Assembly: GCA_017625435.1 (NCBI GenBank)
Contig: JAGAKX010000005.1
Location: 1 to 64,000 of the forward strand
Length of the DNA: 64,000 nucleotides
Reading direction: 5' to 3'
DNA from: Clostridia bacterium
Lineage (GTDB): Bacteria; Bacillota; Clostridia; Oscillospirales; Acutalibacteraceae
Positions 16,707-25,973 of this stretch are shown here, piece after piece; the stretch's first letter is position 1; every line of letters begins with the position of its first letter. The position numbers were made by a program, and so were the translations under genes. The notes beneath the pieces are model-generated. The model saw only the letters and a list, made by a program, of their open reading frames with translations. It did not search any database and had not been told where the DNA came from.

Positions 16707-16762
16707 TTCTTATTTCCGTAATTATATTTTTTTTGACGGAGAATCTTGTACTTTATAGCGCA

Positions 16763-16796
16763 GGCGGAGAAGTGATATCTTCCCCGCCGCTTTGCT
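16763..16796 (+). terminator. Hairpin after rpmF, possible terminator or attenuator
   Basis: A 10-bp stem with one mismatch (16763-16772 with 16779-16788) and a 6-nt loop follows rpmF. The T-richness after it is modest, so readthrough into the DUF512 gene is possible. Confidence 0.5.
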
Positions 16797-16817
16797 ATTC
16801 AATCCGGTGGTGAAAAC

Positions 16818-18128
16818 GTGGCAGTTAAAATTTTTGCTGTTCTGAAAAACAGTGCTTGTGCAAAAAACGGAATACGTCCGGGAGACAGGCTTGTAAGCAT
16901 TAACGGAAACGAAATAAATGATGTGCTTGACTATCGTTTCTATTCGGATTCGGATAAGATTAAAGCAGTTTTTGAACATCGTAACGGTACTTTAAAAAGC
17001 TTTGTTTTTCACGGCAGAAATGGTGCAGATAAGCTGGGGCTTGCATTTGAAACCTATCTGATGGATAAACAGCGCAGATGTAAGAATTCCTGTATTTTCT
17101 GCTTTATTGATCAGTTGCCCCGCGGACTTCGTAAAAGTCTGTATTTTAAGGATGATGACTCGCGTCTGTCCTTTCTTTTCGGCAATTATATTACTCTTAC
17201 CAATCTTACGGACAAGGATGTTGACAGAATCATCAAAATGCACATCAGTCCTATCAATGCGTCCGTTCATACAATGAATCCCGAGCTCAGGGTGAAAATG
17301 ATGAAAAATCCCGCAGCGGGAAGCTCTCTTGCGTATCTGAAGAGGTTTTCTGATGCCGGTATTGCTATTAATGCACAGCTCGTTCTTTGTCCCGGAATCA
17401 ATGACGGGGAAGAGCTTAAGTATTCACTCTGTAAACTTTCAGAGCTTTCTTCTCTCAGAAGTGTTGCTGCTGTTCCTGTTGGACTTACGAAATACAGAGA
17501 AGGTTTGTATCCTCTTGAGGCATTTAATGAAGACGGTGCCGCTGAGGTTATTGATATCATTGACAGCTTCAATGATGAACTTAAAAAGCAGGGGAGAGAC
17601 AAGTTAGCTTACCCTTCAGATGAGTTTTTTCAGCTTGCAAAGCGCGATATTCCCGAGTATTCTTATTACGGCGATTTTCCCCAGCTTGATAACGGTGTCG
17701 GTATGATAGCGTGTCTTGATAAGGAGTTTTCCGATGCTCTTGACGAAAGTGAAGTTGATAACAGAGAACGCAGATTTGCTGTTGCAACGGGTGTTGCCGC
17801 TTTCGACATAATGAAATCTGTTGCGGAAAGGTTCTGTAAAAAGTTTACTTCATCAGAGATAAAGGTTTATTGTATCAGAAATTCATTTTTCGGGGAATCC
17901 GTAACTGTTTCGGGTCTTATTACGGGAACGGATCTGATTTCATCTCTTAAAGAACAGGGATTTGAAGGTGAGTATCTGTTTATTCCTTCCGTTATGCTGA
18001 AAAGTAAATCAGAACCGATTTTCCTTGATGATGTTTCCGTCAGTCAGGTTGAAGATGCTCTGAATACTAAGGTTATTGTTGCATCCTGTGATGCATACTC
18101 TCTTTTTGATTCGTTTTATAATACCTGA
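16818..18128 (+). CDS. DUF512 family PDZ/radical SAM-like protein
   Basis: Conserved Firmicutes protein, often annotated as an iron-sulfur oxidoreductase, whose reaction is not known to me. The N-terminus (about 1-75) is a PDZ-like domain with NGIRPGDRLVSINGNEINDVLDY. It is followed by a CxxxCxxC motif (CKNSCIFC near residue 91) of radical SAM type, a barrel-like middle, and the C-terminal DUF512 domain (about 230-430) with RRFAVATGVAAFD and SGLITGTDLI. Length is 436. The start is GTG at 16818, preceded by GGTGGTG. It commonly lies directly upstream of der, as here. Confidence 0.88.
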   Translation: MAVKIFAVLKNSACAKNGIRPGDRLVSINGNEINDVLDYRFYSDSDKIKAVFEHRNGTLKSFVFHGRNGADKLGLAFETYLMDKQRRCKNSCIFCFIDQLPRGLRKSLYFKDDDSRLSFLFGNYITLTNLTDKDVDRIIKMHISPINASVHTMNPELRVKMMKNPAAGSSLAYLKRFSDAGIAINAQLVLCPGINDGEELKYSLCKLSELSSLRSVAAVPVGLTKYREGLYPLEAFNEDGAAEVIDIIDSFNDELKKQGRDKLAYPSDEFFQLAKRDIPEYSYYGDFPQLDNGVGMIACLDKEFSDALDESEVDNRERRFAVATGVAAFDIMKSVAERFCKKFTSSEIKVYCIRNSFFGESVTVSGLITGTDLISSLKEQGFEGEYLFIPSVMLKSKSEPIFLDDVSVSQVEDALNTKVIVASCDAYSLFDSFYNT

Positions 18129-18151
18129 GACGGTAAGAGCATTTCCCGTCT
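18128..18151 (+). terminator. Weak hairpin after the DUF512 gene
   Basis: AGACGG (18128-18133) pairs with CCGTCT (18146-18151) across 12 nt, followed by TTGT. A strong terminator is not indicated, so readthrough into der is likely. Confidence 0.35.
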
Positions 18152-18195
18152 TGTAAAATACTATGAAAGGCCGGATTTTTCCGGAAAAAAGATTT

Positions 18196-19518
18196 ATGGC
18201 TAAACCGATTGTTGCAATTGTAGGCAGACCGAATGTCGGTAAATCTACATTATTCAATAAGCTGAGCGGTAAAAGACTTGCTATTGTTGATGACCGTCCT
18301 GGCGTTACAAGAGACCGTCTGTATGCTGATTGCGAATGGCTGAATCATCATTTTCTGATTGTTGATACCGGCGGTATTGAACCTTATTCGGACGATGTTA
18401 TTTTGTCTCAGATGAGAAGACAGGCGCAGATAGCAATTGAAACTGCTGATGCAATTATTTTTGTCTGTGACGTTAAAACGGGTGTTGTTGCTACTGATGC
18501 AGAGGTAGCTTCAATGCTTCTGAAAAGCGGAAAGCCCATAGTTTTATGCGTCAATAAATGTGATGCTCTCGGTGCTGTTCCTGCTGATTTTTATGAATTT
18601 TATAACCTCGGTCTCGGCGACCCCATTGCTGTGTCTTCCGTTCACGGACACGGCACGGGTGATTTGCTTGATGAGGTGCTGAAGCATCTTCCCGAGCCCG
18701 AAGCAGAGGATGAGGAAGATGATACAATCAAGGTTGCCCTTATAGGAAAACCCAATGTAGGCAAGTCCTCTCTTGTAAATGCTCTTTGCGGTGAAGAGAG
18801 AATGCTTGTTTCAAATATTGCAGGTACTACCAGGGATGCAACGGATACCAAGGTTGTCAATAAGCACGGCGATTTTATGTTTATTGATACTGCAGGTCTT
18901 CGCAGAAAATCTAAGGTTGACGACCAGATTGAAAAGTATTCCGTTATGCGTGCGGTTGCCGCTGTTGAAAGAGCAAACGTATGCGTAATTATGATAGATG
19001 CCCTCGAGGGCTTTACAGAGCAGGATTCCAAGGTTGCAGGTATTGCTCATGAAGCAGGTAAAGCTTGTATTATAGCGGTCAATAAGTGGGATGCTTATGA
19101 AAAGGACGGTAAGACTATGGATGTTTACCGTAAGAAGCTTATGAATGATTTTTCATTTATGTCTTACGCTCCCATTATCTTTATTTCCGCAAAAACCGGA
19201 CAGCGTCTTGACAGACTTTTTGAGCTTATCAAGTATGTTGATGATCAGAATGCAGTAAGGATTCCTACCGGCAGACTCAATCAGGTGTTGGCTGATGCAC
19301 AGGCGAGAGTTCAGCCTCCTACGGACAAGGGTAAGAGACTGAAGGTCTACTATATGACTCAGGCATCAACAAGACCTCCGACGTTTGTTGCTTTTGTAAA
19401 CAGTAAGGAGCTTTTCCATTACAGCTATCAGAGATATATTGATAATCAGATCCGAGAGGTTTTCGGTCTTGAGGGGACTCCCACGAGACTTGTAATCCGA
19501 GAAAGAAATGAAAATTGA
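18196..19518 (+). CDS. der: Ribosome-assembly GTPase Der (EngA)
   Basis: Tandem-G-domain GTPase needed for 50S subunit maturation. G domain 1 has GRPNVGKST near residue 9 and NKCD near 118; G domain 2 has GKPNVGKSS near 183, DTAG and NKWD near 297. A C-terminal KH-like domain ends in LVIRERN. ATG 18196 was chosen because Der proteins start just before the first P-loop; an upstream in-frame ATG at 18163 adds 11 residues without a ribosome binding site. The chosen start also has only a weak AAAAAAG. The protein of 440 residues is normal length. Confidence 0.95.
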   Translation: MAKPIVAIVGRPNVGKSTLFNKLSGKRLAIVDDRPGVTRDRLYADCEWLNHHFLIVDTGGIEPYSDDVILSQMRRQAQIAIETADAIIFVCDVKTGVVATDAEVASMLLKSGKPIVLCVNKCDALGAVPADFYEFYNLGLGDPIAVSSVHGHGTGDLLDEVLKHLPEPEAEDEEDDTIKVALIGKPNVGKSSLVNALCGEERMLVSNIAGTTRDATDTKVVNKHGDFMFIDTAGLRRKSKVDDQIEKYSVMRAVAAVERANVCVIMIDALEGFTEQDSKVAGIAHEAGKACIIAVNKWDAYEKDGKTMDVYRKKLMNDFSFMSYAPIIFISAKTGQRLDRLFELIKYVDDQNAVRIPTGRLNQVLADAQARVQPPTDKGKRLKVYYMTQASTRPPTFVAFVNSKELFHYSYQRYIDNQIREVFGLEGTPTRLVIRERNEN

Positions 19519-19525
19519 TTTTATG

Positions 19526-19559
19526 AAGATGTGCCGAGTTTTTGGCGCATCTTTTTTTT
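19526..19559 (+). terminator. Intrinsic terminator after der
   Basis: A 10-bp stem AAGATGTGCC/GGCGCATCTT (19526-19535 with 19544-19553, one G-U) is followed directly by a T-run. Confidence 0.92.
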
Positions 19560-19591
19560 GCATAAATATATAAATATTTTAATTATAAGTA

Positions 19592-19620
19592 TTGATTAAA
19601 GCTGAATTATGTGCTAAAAT
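19592..19620 (+). promoter_or_regulatory. Promoter of the aminotransferase gene
   Basis: TTGATT (19592-19597), 17 nt, TAAAAT (19615-19620) with an extended TGC before the -10. The 5' UTR is about 80 nt and shows no recognised riboswitch. Confidence 0.65.
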
Positions 19621-19704
19621 AACAAGGATAATTGACTTGGTATGTAAAAAATCAGTTGCTGCCGGGGAATCTGTAAATAAATTTAAGAAAACAGGGTGGT
19701 TTTT

Positions 19705-20985
19705 ATGAAAGCTCTTATGGAGTACACGACTGAACAGCTCAACGAATTTGAGGCTGCGGCTCAGAAAAAATATGATGAATTTGTCGCACAGGGAATATCT
19801 CTTAATATGGCAAGAGGTAAACCTGCATCTGAACAGCTTGATATCTACGATAATATGCTCAATGAACATTTTAAGGAAATCGGTTTTAAGTCAGAAGACG
19901 GTACAGACTGCAGAAACTACGGTATCCTTTACGGAATTGAAGAATGCAGAAAGCTTTTCGGTGAAATTCTCGGTGTTGACTGGAAAAACGTAATTGCCTG
20001 CGGAAGCTCAAGCCTCAATCTTATGTTTGACTTTATCGCACAGGGTATGTATAAGGGCTTTGCGGGCTGTGAACCCTGGGTATGCAACAAGAACAGAAAG
20101 TTCATAGCTGTAGTTCCCGGATATGACAGACATTTCGGTATTGCTCAGTATTTCGGATTTGAACTTATTAATGTGCCTATGACTGACAAGGGACCCGATA
20201 TGGACCTTGTTGAAGAGCTCATTAAGAACCCCGATGTGAAGGGTATGTTCTGTGTTCCCAAATATTCAAATCCCGACGGCATTACATATTCCGATGAAAC
20301 CGTCATTCGTCTCGCTTCAATGAAGCCTGTCGCAAAGGACTTCAGAGTTATCTATGACAATGCTTATATTGTTCACGATGTTTACGAAGAAGGGGACGAG
20401 CTTCTCAATATCTTTGATGAAGCAAAAAAATACGGTAACGAAGATAATTTTGTTACGTTTACATCAACATCAAAAATCACTTATGCCGGTGCCGGTGTAT
20501 CTGCTATGGCGGCAAGTGACAGAAACTTTAAGGAGATTTCTGACAGACTTACTCTTCAGATTATAAGCTATGACAAAATGAATCAGCTCCGTCACGCATA
20601 TTTTTATAAGACTGTCGATGATGTAAAGGAGCAGATGAAGAAGCACGCGGCAATTTTAAGACCTAAGTTCGAAACTGTTCTCAGAATTCTCTCAGAGGAG
20701 CTCGGAGAACTCGGAGTTGCAAAGTGGAATGAGCCTAGGGGCGGTTACTTTATCAGCCTTGATGTAACAACCGGTTCTGCAAAATATGTCGGTGAGCTTT
20801 GCAAGAAGGCAGGCGTGACCCTTACAGGTGTAGGTGCTACCTATCCTTACGAAATTGACCCCGAAGACAAGAATATTCGTCTTGCTCCCTCCTGTCCTAC
20901 AGTTCCCGAGCTTGAAATTGCAACAGAAATTATCTGTCTTGCGGTAAAGCTCGCAGCCTGCAAGGAAATCAGAGAAGGAAAATAA
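19705..20985 (+). CDS. PLP-dependent aspartate aminotransferase, class Ic type
   Basis: Fold-type I aminotransferase expected to interconvert aspartate/2-oxoglutarate and oxaloacetate/glutamate. The 426-residue protein shows ISLNMARGKPASEQLD near residue 32, NYGILYGIEECRKLF near 73, CVPKYSNPDG near 189 and the PLP-lysine region TSTSKITYAGAGVSAMA near 256. The NMARGKP and KYSNPDG wording is like the subgroup Pfam files as Asp_aminotransf (earlier MocR-like) rather than classical AspC. The ATG at 19705 follows AGGGTGG; the GTG at 19696 lies inside that site. It is monocistronic or reads into ispF 24 nt later. Confidence 0.85.
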   Translation: MKALMEYTTEQLNEFEAAAQKKYDEFVAQGISLNMARGKPASEQLDIYDNMLNEHFKEIGFKSEDGTDCRNYGILYGIEECRKLFGEILGVDWKNVIACGSSSLNLMFDFIAQGMYKGFAGCEPWVCNKNRKFIAVVPGYDRHFGIAQYFGFELINVPMTDKGPDMDLVEELIKNPDVKGMFCVPKYSNPDGITYSDETVIRLASMKPVAKDFRVIYDNAYIVHDVYEEGDELLNIFDEAKKYGNEDNFVTFTSTSKITYAGAGVSAMAASDRNFKEISDRLTLQIISYDKMNQLRHAYFYKTVDDVKEQMKKHAAILRPKFETVLRILSEELGELGVAKWNEPRGGYFISLDVTTGSAKYVGELCKKAGVTLTGVGATYPYEIDPEDKNIRLAPSCPTVPELEIATEIICLAVKLAACKEIREGK

Positions 20986-21009
20986 AAATCAATTTAAGGA
21001 AGTAATGTT

Positions 21010-21498
21010 ATGTATCGTATCGGACACGGTTATGATGTTCATAAATTGGTTGAAGAAAGAAAGCTTATTCTGGGCGGTGTAGATATTCCTTATGAAAAGG
21101 GACTTCTCGGTCATTCTGATGCTGATGTGCTTGTGCATGCAGTATGCGATGCACTTCTCGGCGCAGCCGCACTCGGGGATATCGGCAAGCATTTTCCCGA
21201 CACGGACGCAAAGTATAAGAATGCAGACAGTCTGGTTTTATTAAAAACCGTTTGTGCCCTCATCAGAGAAAAGGGATTTGAAATCTGTAATATAGATTCA
21301 ACGGTAATTGCTCAGAAGCCGAAGATTGCTTGCTTCATACCGCAGATGCGGCAAAACATTGCAGAGACCTGCGGTATACCGGTTGACCTTGTGAATGTCA
21401 AGGCTACTACTGAGGAAAAGCTCGGTTTTACGGGTGAAGGCCTCGGAATTTCTGCTCACAGTGTATCGATAATAAAAAATATCAGTTCGGCGGTGTAA
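21010..21498 (+). CDS. ispF: 2-C-methyl-D-erythritol 2,4-cyclodiphosphate synthase
   Basis: Forms MEcPP in the MEP isoprenoid pathway. The 162-residue protein has the metal-binding GHGYDVHKL at about 5-13, [39 protein letters not shown] (segments near 22-60) and [17 protein letters not shown] near 133. All zinc ligands (Asp, His, His) are visible. A start ATG follows GGAAGTA. It leads the c-di-AMP gene run; cdaA follows after 4 nt. ispD is not adjacent. Confidence 0.96.
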   Translation: MYRIGHGYDVHKLVEERKLILGGVDIPYEKGLLGHSDADVLVHAVCDALLGAAALGDIGKHFPDTDAKYKNADSLVLLKTVCALIREKGFEICNIDSTVIAQKPKIACFIPQMRQNIAETCGIPVDLVNVKATTEEKLGFTGEGLGISAHSVSIIKNISSAV

Positions 21499-21502
21499 AA
21501 CT

Positions 21503-22585
21503 ATGGAATTATTTGAAACTGTAAAAACGGTTTTTCTTCAGGTGATAGATGTTTTTGCTAATATGAATCTCTTTCCTGACGTAATAGATATTCTTCTTGT
21601 TGCATTACTTGCGTATGCACTTATTACTCAGCTCAGAAAATCTCAGTCTATTCAGGTTATTAAAGGAATTTTCTTTGTTGCGATTGTTTACGGACTCGTA
21701 AACCTCTTCAATATGGCAACGAGTAAGTTTATTTTCTCGAGACTTTTCTCCGATATTATCATCATTTTTGTTGTTCTGTTCTCCAATGAGCTCAGACACG
21801 CTCTTGAAAATGTCGGCAAAAATAAGCTCGGAAAAAAATATTTCTTTTTCTCATCTTCTTCGTCTGATGAGGCAACAATTGAATCTATCAATGCTGTCTG
21901 CCGTGCGGCAGGTGCTATGAGCAGAAGTAAGGTCGGCTCTCTTGTTGTGTTCCAGAGAGACACTCTTCTCGGTGACCTTACAAAGCACGCAGTTCCTATT
22001 GACGCAGAGACAACATTTGAAATGATATGCAGCATCTTTTATCCCAAGGCTCCCTTACACGACGGTGCTGTGGTTATAAAGGACGGAAGAATTGTTGCAG
22101 CAAGATGCGTTGTACCTATGAAGAATGACCGTGTAATTACGGAAAATGTGGGTACCCGCCATCGTGCAGCTATTGAGGTAAGCCTTAATTCCGACGCAGT
22201 TGTAGTTGTTACAAGTGAAGAGACCGGTCTTATTTCTCTTGCTGTTGACGGCAAGCTCATCAGAGGCCTTTCTGACAGTGAGCTTCGCGAAAAGCTCAGT
22301 GTTTATCTTCTTCATCCCAAGCCCGAAAAGAAGAGCAGGCTTTCCAAGAAGAATAAGCAGCCCGATATCACAGAAGCTGCAGTAAAAGCTGAAGAGGAAG
22401 TAAATGCTGTATCAGAAGAGACTGAAAACATTCAGCCTGCAGTTGAAGAAGCTGTCTCAGATGCAAGCGACGTGATAGAAGAAAATAACAGCGATGTTGC
22501 TATTGAGGCACCCTTTGAGGAAATCCTTACCGAAGAGGAAAACGGAATTGTTAACGAAGGAGTTGAAAATGATGAACAGGAATAA
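21503..22585 (+). CDS. cdaA: Membrane diadenylate cyclase CdaA
   Basis: Synthesises c-di-AMP from two ATP, a messenger controlling potassium and osmolyte balance and wall integrity. Three hydrophobic helices lie in the first 75 residues, then the DAC domain at about 100-265 with the catalytic DGAVVIKDGRIVAA near 187 and GTRHRAAIE near 217. Family members are usually about 270-280 residues; this one has 360, with an acidic Glu/Ala/Val-rich tail from about 280. The stop overlaps cdaR by 17 nt, the conserved gene order for its regulator. Confidence 0.95.
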   Translation: MELFETVKTVFLQVIDVFANMNLFPDVIDILLVALLAYALITQLRKSQSIQVIKGIFFVAIVYGLVNLFNMATSKFIFSRLFSDIIIIFVVLFSNELRHALENVGKNKLGKKYFFFSSSSSDEATIESINAVCRAAGAMSRSKVGSLVVFQRDTLLGDLTKHAVPIDAETTFEMICSIFYPKAPLHDGAVVIKDGRIVAARCVVPMKNDRVITENVGTRHRAAIEVSLNSDAVVVVTSEETGLISLAVDGKLIRGLSDSELREKLSVYLLHPKPEKKSRLSKKNKQPDITEAAVKAEEEVNAVSEETENIQPAVEEAVSDASDVIEENNSDVAIEAPFEEILTEEENGIVNEGVENDEQE

Positions 22586-23864
22586 TTCAAACGGTAAAAA
22601 AGAAAAAATATCATTTTCTAACCTTATTACCAACAATAAATTTGTTTTTGTCCTTTCGCTTTTATTTGCAGTGCTTTTCTGGGTAATGGTTTCAATGTCT
22701 CAGACAACCGAAATTGAGCGTGTGTTTACTGACGTTAAAATCAGTATCAATATTGATGAAAACAGCGCTGCTGCCGAAAACAATCTTGAAATGTTCGGCA
22801 ATGCGGAATATTTTGCCGATGTAACGGTTAAGGGCTACAGCTATCTTGTAAATGCATCCGACTTTACAAACAGCAATATTAATCTTTTTGCATCAACATC
22901 ATCAGTTGTTACTGCAGGAACCTATGATTTGCCCGTTTTGGGAACTCTTACAGGTGTCTCGGGAGATGTTCAGATTTCTTCTGTTTCCGTAAAAACCATC
23001 AAGGCAACCTTTGACGAAAGAGTAACAAAATCTTTTGCTCTTACCGAACATATTGAAGAGGGAGAAAATTATTCACTTGCCGAGGGGCTTATAAGGGAGA
23101 ATCCCAGACTCAGTCTTGATAAGATTGATATTTCCGGTCCTGCAAAGGAAATTGCAAAGATTACCTCTGTAAAGGCTTACGTGAAGATTGATAAGGAGCT
23201 TTCCGTAACTGAAAGCTTTGAAGCTGAAATTATTGCAGAATCCTCAAACGGTGTTGTTGATCTTTCAAATCTCAAGCTTGAAATTTCAGAGCCTGTTTAT
23301 GTATCTCTTCCCATTTGTAAGGTAGGTACATACGAAACAGCTGTTGATTTTGCAGGCATACCTCAGGCTTACAGAAGCGAGGGTGTTGAGTACAGCGTAT
23401 ATCCCGCAAAAATAGATGTATCTGTTCAGACAGGTGCTAACGATACACAGCTTGATGATAACAACAAGATTCTTATCGGAACAATTGATTTTTCAAAAAT
23501 CAATAACACAGTTAACAGAATTGTTGTTGAAAATCAGAATATATCTTCTGATGTGAAGAATTTTACTGTTACAATTGATATGTCTTCAATGGCAAAGCGT
23601 TGGCTTGAAATTCCCGTTGATGTATCTGCCGTAACTCTTCCCGAAAATGTAACAGTTCTTTCTCAGAGTGTTGCTTCCGTTCAGATTGTGGGTCCTTCTC
23701 AGTCCGTTATGAATATTGACAAAACTGCTGCTTATGCAGTACCTGTTATTGATGAAACGGTACTGACACCGGGTAAGCATACTATACCTGCAAAAATTAT
23801 TCTGAGAACTCTTACAGACAGCTGGGTGCACGGTACTTATACTGTCGAAATCGAAGTAAAATAA
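22569..23864 (+). CDS. cdaR: CdaA regulator with YbbR repeats
   Basis: Membrane-anchored extracytoplasmic protein that modulates CdaA. The 431-residue product has a short basic N-terminus, a single transmembrane helix at about 24-43 (VFVLSLLFAVLFWVMVSM, typical of YbbR proteins) and about four YbbR-like beta repeats outside the cell. The start is ATG 22569 with AAGGAG 6 nt before, overlapping the end of cdaA; a second ATG follows directly. glmM, which often completes this cluster, is not present downstream. Confidence 0.92.
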   Translation: MMNRNNSNGKKEKISFSNLITNNKFVFVLSLLFAVLFWVMVSMSQTTEIERVFTDVKISINIDENSAAAENNLEMFGNAEYFADVTVKGYSYLVNASDFTNSNINLFASTSSVVTAGTYDLPVLGTLTGVSGDVQISSVSVKTIKATFDERVTKSFALTEHIEEGENYSLAEGLIRENPRLSLDKIDISGPAKEIAKITSVKAYVKIDKELSVTESFEAEIIAESSNGVVDLSNLKLEISEPVYVSLPICKVGTYETAVDFAGIPQAYRSEGVEYSVYPAKIDVSVQTGANDTQLDDNNKILIGTIDFSKINNTVNRIVVENQNISSDVKNFTVTIDMSSMAKRWLEIPVDVSAVTLPENVTVLSQSVASVQIVGPSQSVMNIDKTAAYAVPVIDETVLTPGKHTIPAKIILRTLTDSWVHGTYTVEIEVK

Positions 23865-23882
23865 TAATCGGAGGTGAGCAAC

Positions 23883-25235
23883 TTGAAACGTTTTCTGAAA
23901 ACTGCTTTTTCAATTATGCTGATTTGTTGTATTCTTGCAGGCTTTTCGGGTTGCTCGATGTTCGATTTTTTTGCAGCAGAGAATCTGCTGAAGCCCCCGA
24001 AGCTTACGGGTGAAAAAGCTGAATTACAGAAGGCTTTTGAAAATACCGTCGGTACAGATATAAGTCTTTTTACTCCCATGGCAGGTGAGTACAGAGGCTC
24101 GTACCTTATATTCGATGCTAACAATGACGGAAATGATGAAGCTGTTGTCTTTTATGCATTCAATTCAAATTTATCCGTCGTTCATATGCATCTTCTTTCT
24201 CAGAATCAAGAAAAATGGTATTCTGTGGGCGATTATACGGGTGCAGGTACTGATGTTTATAAGGTTGACTTTTATAATATCGACAATACGAAAAATCTTG
24301 AAATCGGAGTAATCTGGTCGCTTGATGACTCAAAGAAGGAGAAGTCACTTTCTCTTTACAGAATCAGCTCTCTTGAAGAGAATGCCGAAAATTCTCTTTT
24401 GTCCCTTGCAACAATACAGATTGCCGATTATGTTTCCTGTGATGTTGACGGTGATTATTCCAACGAATTACTTTACTTTTATTTTACATCCGATGACGGC
24501 AATTCATCCTCCTATGCACGGCTTCTTGATTACGATGCTCAGAATGAGAATCTTGTTCCCATAAGCGAAGTAAAGCTTCCTTTTGCGTTTACATCCATAG
24601 CGCAGATTCTTTCCGACAAAGAGGATGATAATTACAGATTTTATGTAGACTGTGCTGCATCGGGAGAAAACGCCTTTTCTGAGATAATCGTATACAATAA
24701 AAAATCCGGTGCTTTATATATCCCGCAGGTGAGAGATAAATATATTTCATCTCTTTCTGTGAGGACAGCCGAGGTGTATTGCGAGGATTTTAATAAGGAC
24801 GGATATCTTGATATTCCCTTGACTCTTGAATGTGACGATTCCTACGCAGTATCCGATACGGACGGTACACAGATACCGTTGTCTTTTACTGAGTGGTATA
24901 CTTATCTTGACGGCGAATTTATGAGTCTCGGAAAATATTTTCTGAATCATTATGACGGATTTGCATTGAAATTAGATGCTCTCTATGAATACTATTACGT
25001 AGTTTATGACTATGTAAATAAGGTTACACAGGTAAGACTTAAAAATTCTGATTCTGAGAATAACATAGTTTTCTCTGTTTCCTGTATTAATCCCGATGAT
25101 GATATTGTAAGTCTTCTCCCTGACGGTTTATTGGGAGATAAAAATAAAACTGAGTATAGAATTGTAATTTCGGCAAAGGGTGAAACTCTCAGCTTTACCG
25201 AAGCTTATATTGAAAGTCTTATTTCCGATTTATAA
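23883..25235 (+). CDS. Lipoprotein with calcium-binding-like DxNxDG repeats
   Basis: Function unknown. A signal peptide ends with a lipobox AGFSGC (lipid Cys at about residue 24). At least three segments resemble FG-GAP/VCBS or EF-hand-like loops: FDANNDGNDEAVVFYA near 76, CDVDGDYSNELLYFYF near 186 and EDFNKDGYLDIPLTLE near 302, which suggests a beta-propeller surface protein. The start is probably TTG at 23883, since GGAGG (23870-23874) overlaps the in-frame GTG at 23874; this gives 450 residues. It lies directly before a response regulator and histidine kinase, so it may be a sensory accessory. No enzyme motif was seen. Confidence 0.75.
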   Translation: MKRFLKTAFSIMLICCILAGFSGCSMFDFFAAENLLKPPKLTGEKAELQKAFENTVGTDISLFTPMAGEYRGSYLIFDANNDGNDEAVVFYAFNSNLSVVHMHLLSQNQEKWYSVGDYTGAGTDVYKVDFYNIDNTKNLEIGVIWSLDDSKKEKSLSLYRISSLEENAENSLLSLATIQIADYVSCDVDGDYSNELLYFYFTSDDGNSSSYARLLDYDAQNENLVPISEVKLPFAFTSIAQILSDKEDDNYRFYVDCAASGENAFSEIIVYNKKSGALYIPQVRDKYISSLSVRTAEVYCEDFNKDGYLDIPLTLECDDSYAVSDTDGTQIPLSFTEWYTYLDGEFMSLGKYFLNHYDGFALKLDALYEYYYVVYDYVNKVTQVRLKNSDSENNIVFSVSCINPDDDIVSLLPDGLLGDKNKTEYRIVISAKGETLSFTEAYIESLISDL

Positions 25236-25246
25236 GGAGTACTAAA

Positions 25247-25954
25247 ATGAAGCGTATTCTTATTGCAGAAGATGAAAAATCAATCCGCGAGTTTATCGTT
25301 ATAAACCTTAAAAGAAGCGGATTTGAGGTTATTGAGGCTGAAAACGGAGAGCAGGCATTAAAGCTTTATGATGAATATAACGGTTGCTTTGATATTGCTT
25401 TGCTTGATATTATGATGCCTGAGGTTGACGGACTTGAGGTGTGTAAAATTCTCAGACAGAAGAGCAGTACACTCGGCATTATTATCCTTACGGCAAAAAC
25501 TCAGGAAATGGATAAGGTAACGGGACTTCTTGTTGGTGCAGATGACTATGTTACAAAGCCTTTTTCTCCCTCTGAGCTTATGGCGCGTGTGGATGCTATA
25601 TACCGCCGTGTTACTCTCAACCGTGAATATGCGGAAAAGAGTAAGGAAAAAAGCAGCGTAATTGATCTCGGAGATTTTTCGCTGAATCTCAGAAGCCGTT
25701 CCCTTACCAAAAAAGGTGTTCTTATTGAGCTTACTCAGGTCGAATTCCAGATTATGGAGTATTTCTTTAATAATCCAAATACGGCCCTTGAAAGAAGTGA
25801 TATCCTCAATCACGTATGGGGCAATATGTATTACGGTGATGATAAGGTTGTTGACGTTAACATAAGACGTCTGAGGATGAAGGTTGAGGATGATCCCTCT
25901 AGTCCCCATCATCTTACCACAATATGGGGTGTGGGATATAAGTGGCTTGTATAA
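25247..25954 (+). CDS. OmpR/PhoB-family response regulator
   Basis: DNA-binding regulator of 235 residues controlled by phosphorylation. The receiver domain (about 1-118) has the acidic pair EDE near 9, the phosphoacceptor Asp in LLDIMMPEVDG near 51-61, a Thr in ILTAKT and Lys in VTKPFSP. A winged-helix domain occupies about 140-233 (RSDILNHVWG, VVDVNIRRLRMKVEDDP, TIWGVGYKWLV). AAGGAG precedes the ATG. It pairs with the histidine kinase 19 nt downstream. PhoP/WalR-like wording does not allow a specific target. Confidence 0.92.
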   Translation: MKRILIAEDEKSIREFIVINLKRSGFEVIEAENGEQALKLYDEYNGCFDIALLDIMMPEVDGLEVCKILRQKSSTLGIIILTAKTQEMDKVTGLLVGADDYVTKPFSPSELMARVDAIYRRVTLNREYAEKSKEKSSVIDLGDFSLNLRSRSLTKKGVLIELTQVEFQIMEYFFNNPNTALERSDILNHVWGNMYYGDDKVVDVNIRRLRMKVEDDPSSPHHLTTIWGVGYKWLV

Positions 25955-25973
25955 TTTTTAAGGAGTGAAAAAG

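Noticed and set aside
18163..18195. Extended Der start at 18163
   Set aside because: It has no ribosome binding site and adds residues not seen before the first P-loop in Der proteins.
23874..23882. GTG start at 23874 for the lipoprotein
   Set aside because: It overlaps the GGAGG site; the TTG at 23883 gives normal spacing and keeps the lipobox.
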